Positions 6,870-11,383 of a DNA stretch of 11,383 nucleotides are shown in pieces. The DNA is taken from positions 1 through 11,383 of the forward strand of contig JAKJDB010000039.1 of assembly GCA_022706175.1 (NCBI GenBank), written 5' to 3'. Positions within the stretch are counted from its first letter, which is position 1; the number at the start of each line of letters is the position of its first letter. The position numbers were made by a program, and so were the translations under genes. The stretch is from Candidatus Zhuqueibacterota bacterium. Lineage in GTDB: Bacteria; KSB1; UBA2214. The notes beneath the pieces were generated by a model. It was not told the origin of the DNA. It saw only the letters and a program-made list of their open reading frames with translations, and did not search any database.

Positions 6870-9257
6870 ATGAAAGAGTTGGAAGAACAGCCGGGGATCC
6901 CGGAAAATGCTCAGACGAATATACCGACGGAGCTGCCCGTTCTGCCGTTGCGCGATACGGTGGTGTTTCCCAATATCGTGACGCCGCTGGTGGTGGCGCG
7001 GGAAAAATCCGTGCAGCTGATCAACGATGTCATCTCCGGCCATCGCATTCTCGGCCTGGTGGCGCAAAGACAGCCGGAGGTGGAAGAGCCCGGACCGGAG
7101 GACATCTATGAATACGGCTGCGCCGCCATTATTTTGCGCATGCTGAAATTCCCCGACGGCTCCCTGCGCGTTCTAGTGCAGGGCCTGGCCCGCGTCAAGC
7201 TGGGCGCGGTCATTAAAACATCGCCCTATCTGGTCTCGCAGATACAAGTCCTGAGCGAGGATTTTCCCTCCAGCACCGAATTGGAGGCGTTGAAGCGCAA
7301 CCTGTCCATTCAGTTCCAGAAGGTGGTCTCCCTGATACCGCAATTGCCGGACGAGCTGCAGGTGGTGGTGGTCAACACCACTCACCCGGGCAAACTGGCG
7401 GACCTGGTGGCTTCCAACCTCAATTTGACGGTGGAGGAAAAACAGTCGATTCTGGAATCTGTGGACATCAAGAGACGGTTGAAGCGGCTGACGGTCTTTG
7501 TCAACCGTGAATTGGAAGTGCTGGAGATGGGCTCCAAAATTCAGGACAAAGTGCAGACCGAGCTGGGAAAAAATCAGCGCGAATATTTTTTGCGCGAACA
7601 GCTGCGGGCCATCCAAAAAGAGCTGGGCCTGAACGACGAGCGTTCGCAGGAGATCGAAGAACTGCGAACCAAGATCAAGGAAGCGGCCATGCCCCCGGAA
7701 CCGGAGAAAGAGGCGCTGCGCGAGCTGGACCGGCTGAGCAAAATGCAGCCCGGCGCCGCCGAATATACGGTTGCACGCACCTATATCGACTGGATGGTGG
7801 CCCTGCCCTGGTCAGTGGCCACGCCCGACAACCTCGACATCAAAGCCGCAGGCCAGGTGCTGGACGAGGATCATTATGATCTGATCAAGGTCAAGGAACG
7901 CATTCTCGAGTATCTGGCGGTGCGCAAGTTGAAGGACAGCAGCAAAGGTCCCATCCTCTGTTTCGTCGGTCCTCCGGGTGTGGGCAAAACGTCGCTCGGT
8001 CGCTCCATTGCCCGCGCCATGGGGCGCAAATTCATCCGCATCTCCCTCGGTGGCGTTCATGACGAGGCGGAGATCCGCGGCCATCGGCGCACCTATATCG
8101 GCGCGCTGCCCGGACGGATCATTCAGGGCATCAAAAACGCCGGCAGCAACAACCCCATCTTTATGCTGGATGAAGTGGACAAGATCGGACAGGATTTCCG
8201 CGGCGATCCCTCCTCGGCGCTGCTGGAGGTTCTGGACCCGCAGCAGAATTTTTCCTTCACCGATCACTATATGGATGTGCCGTTCGATCTGTCACGGGTG
8301 ATGTTCATCACCACCGCCAATGTTCTCGATACCATCCCCTCGGCGCTGCGCGACCGGTTGGAGGTGCTCGAGTTGCCGGGCTATATCGAAGAGGATAAGG
8401 TTCAGATCGCTTTCACCTATCTGATCCCTCGCCAGATCGAAGAGAACGGTTTGCAGAAAAATCAGATCCGTTTCAGCAAAGCCGCGGTCGAGCGCATCAT
8501 CCGCGATTATACGCGGGAAGCCGGCGTGCGCAATCTGGAGCGCCAAATCGCAGCAGTGTGCCGCAAGGTGGCGAAAAAAGTGGCGGCCGGCGAGGGCGGC
8601 CGTTCGGACATCAAACCCGCCTCTTTGCACGACATGCTGGGGCCGGTGCGCTATTTTTCCGATGTGGCCGAGCGCACTCACGAACCGGGCGTGGCCACGG
8701 GTCTGGCCTGGACCCCCACCGGCGGCGACATCCTTTTTATCGAAGCCACTCAGATGCAGGGCGGTAAAGGGCTCATGCTCACCGGACAGCTGGGCGAGGT
8801 GATGAAGGAATCGGCGCAGGCTGCGCTCTCCTATCTGCGCGCCCATCTGCCGGATTTCGGCCTGCCGCCCGATTATTTTGAAAAACGGGATATTCATATC
8901 CATGTGCCTGCCGGCGCCATTCCCAAGGACGGACCCTCAGCCGGCGTCACCATGGCCACGGCTCTGGTCTCCCTTATCACCCAGCGGCCGGTGCGCCATG
9001 ATCTGGCTATGACCGGCGAGATCACCCTGCGCGGCAAAGTGTTGCCGGTCGGGGGCATCAAGGAAAAAGTGCTGGCGGCGCGGCGCGCGGGACTCAAAAC
9101 CGTGATCCTGCCAAAAAAGAACCAGGACGACCTGGAAGAGATCCCCAAGGACGCCCATAAGGACATCACGTTTCATTTTGTCGAAAAATTGGATCAGGTG
9201 CTGGAGATCGCCCTAAAGGCTGATAAAAAGAGCAAAAAGCAGACGACGAAAAAATGA
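6870..9257 (+). CDS. lon: ATP-dependent protease Lon (LonA type)
   Basis: A 795-residue, apparently complete LonA-type protease, close to the 784 residues of E. coli Lon. It is a cytoplasmic AAA+ serine protease that degrades damaged and selected regulatory proteins. The N-terminal substrate-binding domain starts with [14 protein letters not shown] and a coiled-coil stretch covers the mid-200s ([17 protein letters not shown]). The AAA+ module has Walker A GPPGVGKT (367-374), Walker B FMLDEVDK with D434-E435, and the Lon motif [19 protein letters not shown]. The protease domain has the catalytic serine S690 in KDGPSAGV and the lysine K733 in GGIKEKVL, 43 residues apart as in E. coli (S679/K722). 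GGAG at 6861-6864 precedes the ATG by 5 bases. The lysine-rich tail ends in a TGA overlapping the next ATG. Confidence 0.98.
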   Translation: MKELEEQPGIPENAQTNIPTELPVLPLRDTVVFPNIVTPLVVAREKSVQLINDVISGHRILGLVAQRQPEVEEPGPEDIYEYGCAAIILRMLKFPDGSLRVLVQGLARVKLGAVIKTSPYLVSQIQVLSEDFPSSTELEALKRNLSIQFQKVVSLIPQLPDELQVVVVNTTHPGKLADLVASNLNLTVEEKQSILESVDIKRRLKRLTVFVNRELEVLEMGSKIQDKVQTELGKNQREYFLREQLRAIQKELGLNDERSQEIEELRTKIKEAAMPPEPEKEALRELDRLSKMQPGAAEYTVARTYIDWMVALPWSVATPDNLDIKAAGQVLDEDHYDLIKVKERILEYLAVRKLKDSSKGPILCFVGPPGVGKTSLGRSIARAMGRKFIRISLGGVHDEAEIRGHRRTYIGALPGRIIQGIKNAGSNNPIFMLDEVDKIGQDFRGDPSSALLEVLDPQQNFSFTDHYMDVPFDLSRVMFITTANVLDTIPSALRDRLEVLELPGYIEEDKVQIAFTYLIPRQIEENGLQKNQIRFSKAAVERIIRDYTREAGVRNLERQIAAVCRKVAKKVAAGEGGRSDIKPASLHDMLGPVRYFSDVAERTHEPGVATGLAWTPTGGDILFIEATQMQGGKGLMLTGQLGEVMKESAQAALSYLRAHLPDFGLPPDYFEKRDIHIHVPAGAIPKDGPSAGVTMATALVSLITQRPVRHDLAMTGEITLRGKVLPVGGIKEKVLAARRAGLKTVILPKKNQDDLEEIPKDAHKDITFHFVEKLDQVLEIALKADKKSKKQTTKK

Positions 9258-10753
9258 CGACCACTCTGGAGCAGCGGTATCACCGGATACTTGGTGGAAT
9301 GACCTCCTTGGGTCAGGAACAGGTTTTGCGTTTTTGGCCGGATTTGACAGCCACAGAGAAAACGTCGCTGCTGGATCAGATAGAGTCCCTGGATGCGGAT
9401 CAGCTGCAGCGGCAGAGCGATCTGATCAGGCACTACCGGGCCGAGATGGCGCCCCGCCTAGCGCAGCCGGAGCCCTTTCCCGTCATCCCGCTGGCAGCCA
9501 CAGCAGCAGAACGGGCGCGGGATCAGCAGGCAGCCGCAGCCGGCCGGGAGCTGCTGCACCAGGGCAAGGTGGCGGTGTTGGTGGTGGCCGGCGGCCTGGG
9601 CTCCCGGTTGGGCCGCGAAGAGCCCAAAGGCTGTTTGGAGATCGGCCCAATCAGTCGGCGCTCCCTGTTCCAGTTTCATACGGAGAAAATCATCCGTCTG
9701 GAACAACTCTACGGCAAGCCCATCCTCTTTCTTATCATGACCAGCGAACAAAACCACATGGATACCATCGAATATTTCCATGGCCATCACTATTTCGGCA
9801 AAAATCCGGACTCTTTGTTTTTTTTCAGCCAGTCCTCGCAGCCGGCCTTCGATCAGAACGGCAAACTGCTGCTGCGATCGCGCCATGCCCTGGCCCTGTC
9901 CCCGGACGGACATGGCGGCCTGTTGACCGCCCTGCAAGGCCATGGCCTGGTCGATACGCTGGAAAACGCCGGCGTGGAGCTGCTCTACTACTTTCAGGTG
10001 GACAACGTTCTCTGCCGCATCGCTGATCCGGTGTTTCTCGGGCATCATGTTCTGCAGCAGGCGGAGATGTCTTCCAAATCCGTGGCCAAACGTAATGCCG
10101 AGGAAAAAGTGGGTGTGTTCTGCCGTGTGAACGGCCGACCTACGGTGGTGGAATATTCTGAATTAGACGACACCCTGCGCCATCAAACGGATGATCAGGG
10201 CGGCCTTCGCTTCAAGCAGGGCAGCATCGCCATCCATATCTTCAGTCTTGCGTTTTTCAAACGGCTGTTCGCGGACAGGGTGCGGCTGCCCTATCATCTT
10301 GCCCTGAAAAAAATTCCCTGCATCGATGGTCAGGGCCGCCCGGTCACTCCGGAACACGAGAACGGTTACAAGCTGGAACAGTTTATTTTCGACGCGCTGC
10401 CCCATGCGCGGAACACCATCGTGGTGGAGACCAGCCGCGAAGAGGAGTTTAGTCCGGTTAAAAACGCCACCGGCCTGGACTCGCCGGAAACCGCGACTCG
10501 GGCGCTGGTCGAGTTGTTCGGCCGCTGGCTTGAAAGGGCCGGAGTGGCGGTGCCGCGCGGCGCAGACGGCCTCTCCCGGCACCGGTTGGAGATCTCGCCG
10601 CTCTATGCGCTGGATGAAGAGGATCTGCGTTCAAAAGTACCCGACACTTTGGAGATCAGCGGAGATACTTTTTTCGACGGCGTCCAGTCCGGCGCCGGCG
10701 AAGGGGGGTGGCCGCCGGACCGGCTTGAGTGCGGTCCACACTGCGGCGGCTGA
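9254..10753 (+). CDS. Eukaryotic-type UDP-N-acetylhexosamine pyrophosphorylase (UDPGP family)
   Basis: A 499-residue nucleotidyltransferase of the UDPGP family, predicted to make UDP-GlcNAc (or UDP-GalNAc) and pyrophosphate from UTP and the sugar-1-phosphate. The nucleotide loop is GGLGSRLG....PKG (113-126; R118, K125). The family resemblance is closest to eukaryotic UAP1/AGX: GQEQVLRFW near the N-terminus, YYFQVDNVL (D250-N251), ADPVFLG, the VGVFCRVNG...VVEYSEL stretch, NGYKLEQFIFDAL and REEEFSPVKNA (to 405, K403). This is not the bacterial GlmU fold arrangement. UTP-glucose-1-phosphate activity is an alternative but fits the motifs less well. The ATG overlaps the lon stop (ATGA, 9254-9257) and lacks a good Shine-Dalgarno, so translation probably depends on ribosomes finishing lon. 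The last about 20 residues follow a run of six G and look non-conserved. Confidence 0.88.
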   Translation: MTTTLEQRYHRILGGMTSLGQEQVLRFWPDLTATEKTSLLDQIESLDADQLQRQSDLIRHYRAEMAPRLAQPEPFPVIPLAATAAERARDQQAAAAGRELLHQGKVAVLVVAGGLGSRLGREEPKGCLEIGPISRRSLFQFHTEKIIRLEQLYGKPILFLIMTSEQNHMDTIEYFHGHHYFGKNPDSLFFFSQSSQPAFDQNGKLLLRSRHALALSPDGHGGLLTALQGHGLVDTLENAGVELLYYFQVDNVLCRIADPVFLGHHVLQQAEMSSKSVAKRNAEEKVGVFCRVNGRPTVVEYSELDDTLRHQTDDQGGLRFKQGSIAIHIFSLAFFKRLFADRVRLPYHLALKKIPCIDGQGRPVTPEHENGYKLEQFIFDALPHARNTIVVETSREEEFSPVKNATGLDSPETATRALVELFGRWLERAGVAVPRGADGLSRHRLEISPLYALDEEDLRSKVPDTLEISGDTFFDGVQSGAGEGGWPPDRLECGPHCGG

Positions 10754-10785
10754 TCAACGAGCGGGTTGATTCGCCTCCCCTTTTT
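10748..10785 (+). terminator. Possible intrinsic terminator after the UDP-HexNAc pyrophosphorylase gene
   Basis: ATCAAC (10753-10758) pairs with GTTGAT (10765-10770), extended by a G-T pair, one mismatch and GGC/GCC (10748-10750 with 10773-10775); CCCC and five T follow at 10777-10785. The stem starts inside the last codons. A second hairpin, CAGCCGC/GCGGCTG (10798-10804 with 10819-10825), stands just downstream without a T run. Confidence 0.4.
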
Positions 10786-10871
10786 CTGCGTTGATGGCAG
10801 CCGCGACGGCGAGGCCCGGCGGCTGTTACATGAATGATTGTAGTTTTTGCAGGGTCGAATCCATTCTCAAC

Positions 10872-10875
10872 AGGG
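10872..10875 (+). promoter_or_regulatory. Shine-Dalgarno AGGG favouring the start at 10883
   Basis: AGGG lies 7 bases before the ATG at 10883 but only 1 base before the in-frame ATG at 10877. The later ATG is therefore the better start; it also removes the extra Met-Cys that precedes the conserved MKNILAMILAGG. Confidence 0.55.
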
Positions 10876-10882
10876 CATGTGC

Positions 10883-11383
10883 ATGAAAAATATTCTCGCC
10901 ATGATTCTCGCCGGCGGCCGGGTGGACGAGCTTTCAGTGCTCACGCTGTATCGTCCGAAATCCGCGCTGCCCTTCGGCGGCCTGTATCGCGTCATCGATT
11001 TTCCGTTGAGCAATCTGGAGCATTCGGGCATCGAAAAGGTGGGCGTGCTGTCCCAGTATCGATCGGATTCGCTGCTCAGCCACATCGGCTCCGGCGCCGC
11101 CTGGGATATGGTCGGCAGCCGGCGCGGCATTCATCTGCTGCCGCCGATGAAGGGCACTGTCAGCTCCGACTGGTACAAGGGCACGGCCGATGCGGTTTAC
11201 CAGAACAAGGACTTTATTTTTCGCCATCAGCCTGATTACGTCCTGGTGCTCTCGGGCGATCACGTGTACAAGATGGACTATGGCGAGATGCTCGCCTTTC
11301 ATCAAGCGATGAAAGCGGACGTAACCGTTGCGTTTGTCCGTCCGGATGATCATGGCATGGAGCGCTTTGGTCAGGGGATTATG
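10883..11383 (+). CDS. glgC: GlgC-like glucose-1-phosphate adenylyltransferase family protein, 5' part (3' end outside window)
   Basis: The first 167 residues of a sugar-1-phosphate nucleotidyltransferase, open to the window edge. It follows the GlgC pattern: LAGGRVDEL, LYRPKSALPFGGLYRVIDFP, LSNLEHSGIEKVGVLSQY, SDWYKGTADAVYQN and the metal-binding LSGDHVYKMDY. GlgC makes ADP-glucose for glycogen synthesis. The glycine loop differs from the canonical GGRGxRLxPLT: the second glycine and the arginine are replaced (GGRVDELSVLT). I recall this version from a GlgC-like subfamily in several phyla, so the nucleotide or sugar used should be treated as open. It lies 129 bases after the UDP-HexNAc pyrophosphorylase gene, probably behind its own promoter. 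The gene symbol is by family likeness only. Confidence 0.85.
   Translation, partial: MKNILAMILAGGRVDELSVLTLYRPKSALPFGGLYRVIDFPLSNLEHSGIEKVGVLSQYRSDSLLSHIGSGAAWDMVGSRRGIHLLPPMKGTVSSDWYKGTADAVYQNKDFIFRHQPDYVLVLSGDHVYKMDYGEMLAFHQAMKADVTVAFVRPDDHGMERFGQGIM

Noticed and set aside
10690..10753. Frameshift at the run of six G near the end of the UDP-HexNAc pyrophosphorylase gene
   Set aside because: All family motifs lie upstream and neither alternative frame gives a more convincing ending, so there is no evidence for a broken gene.
10834..11235. + strand open frame overlapping the GlgC-like gene
   Set aside because: It is in another frame from the clearly conserved nucleotidyltransferase and its translation shows no family signature.

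Overview
All recognisable genes in this window lie on the + strand, packed with short gaps or stop/start overlaps; nothing convincing is encoded on the - strand. The DNA is fairly GC-rich and bacterial. Several traits point, by inference only, to an uncultured-type Gram-negative lineage near the FCB superphylum (for example KSB1/Calditrichota-like): a YbeY with Asp as third metal ligand, a GYF-like/MinD fusion, a eukaryotic-type UDP-HexNAc pyrophosphorylase, and a GlgC-like protein with a GGRVDEL signature. Gene content alone cannot fix the phylum.

Region 1 (bases 2-3262) is a housekeeping cluster: the 3' part of phoH, then a pgpH/yqfF-type 7TM-HD c-di-AMP phosphodiesterase, then ybeY. The genes are translationally interlocked (a 4-base ATGA overlap, then a 29-base overlap). 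This order is widespread in bacteria and links RNA metabolism with cyclic dinucleotide turnover. Region 2 (3263-6184) holds a polytopic membrane protein of unknown function, a small divergent cold-shock-domain protein, and a MinD/FlhG-like ATPase with an N-terminal GYF-like domain and a C-terminal cysteine cluster. A clear intrinsic terminator closes this block at 6155-6184.

Region 3 (6185-10785) opens with a 220-base non-coding leader, then an Hsp20 small heat-shock protein and the ATP-dependent protease Lon, 12 bases apart: a holdase-plus-protease proteostasis unit. The UDP-HexNAc pyrophosphorylase gene starts inside the lon stop codon (ATGA), so it is probably co-translated with lon. The leader carries an exact 8-bp direct repeat at 20-bp spacing, a weak promoter candidate and a short anti-Shine-Dalgarno match. 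Region 4 (10883 to the end) is the 5' part of a GlgC-like sugar-1-phosphate nucleotidyltransferase, cut off by the window edge.

No tRNA, rRNA, CRISPR array, insertion sequence or phage feature was seen. The least ordinary elements are the GYF-MinD-cysteine ATPase, the possible control elements ahead of hsp20-lon, and the lon/UDP-HexNAc pyrophosphorylase coupling.
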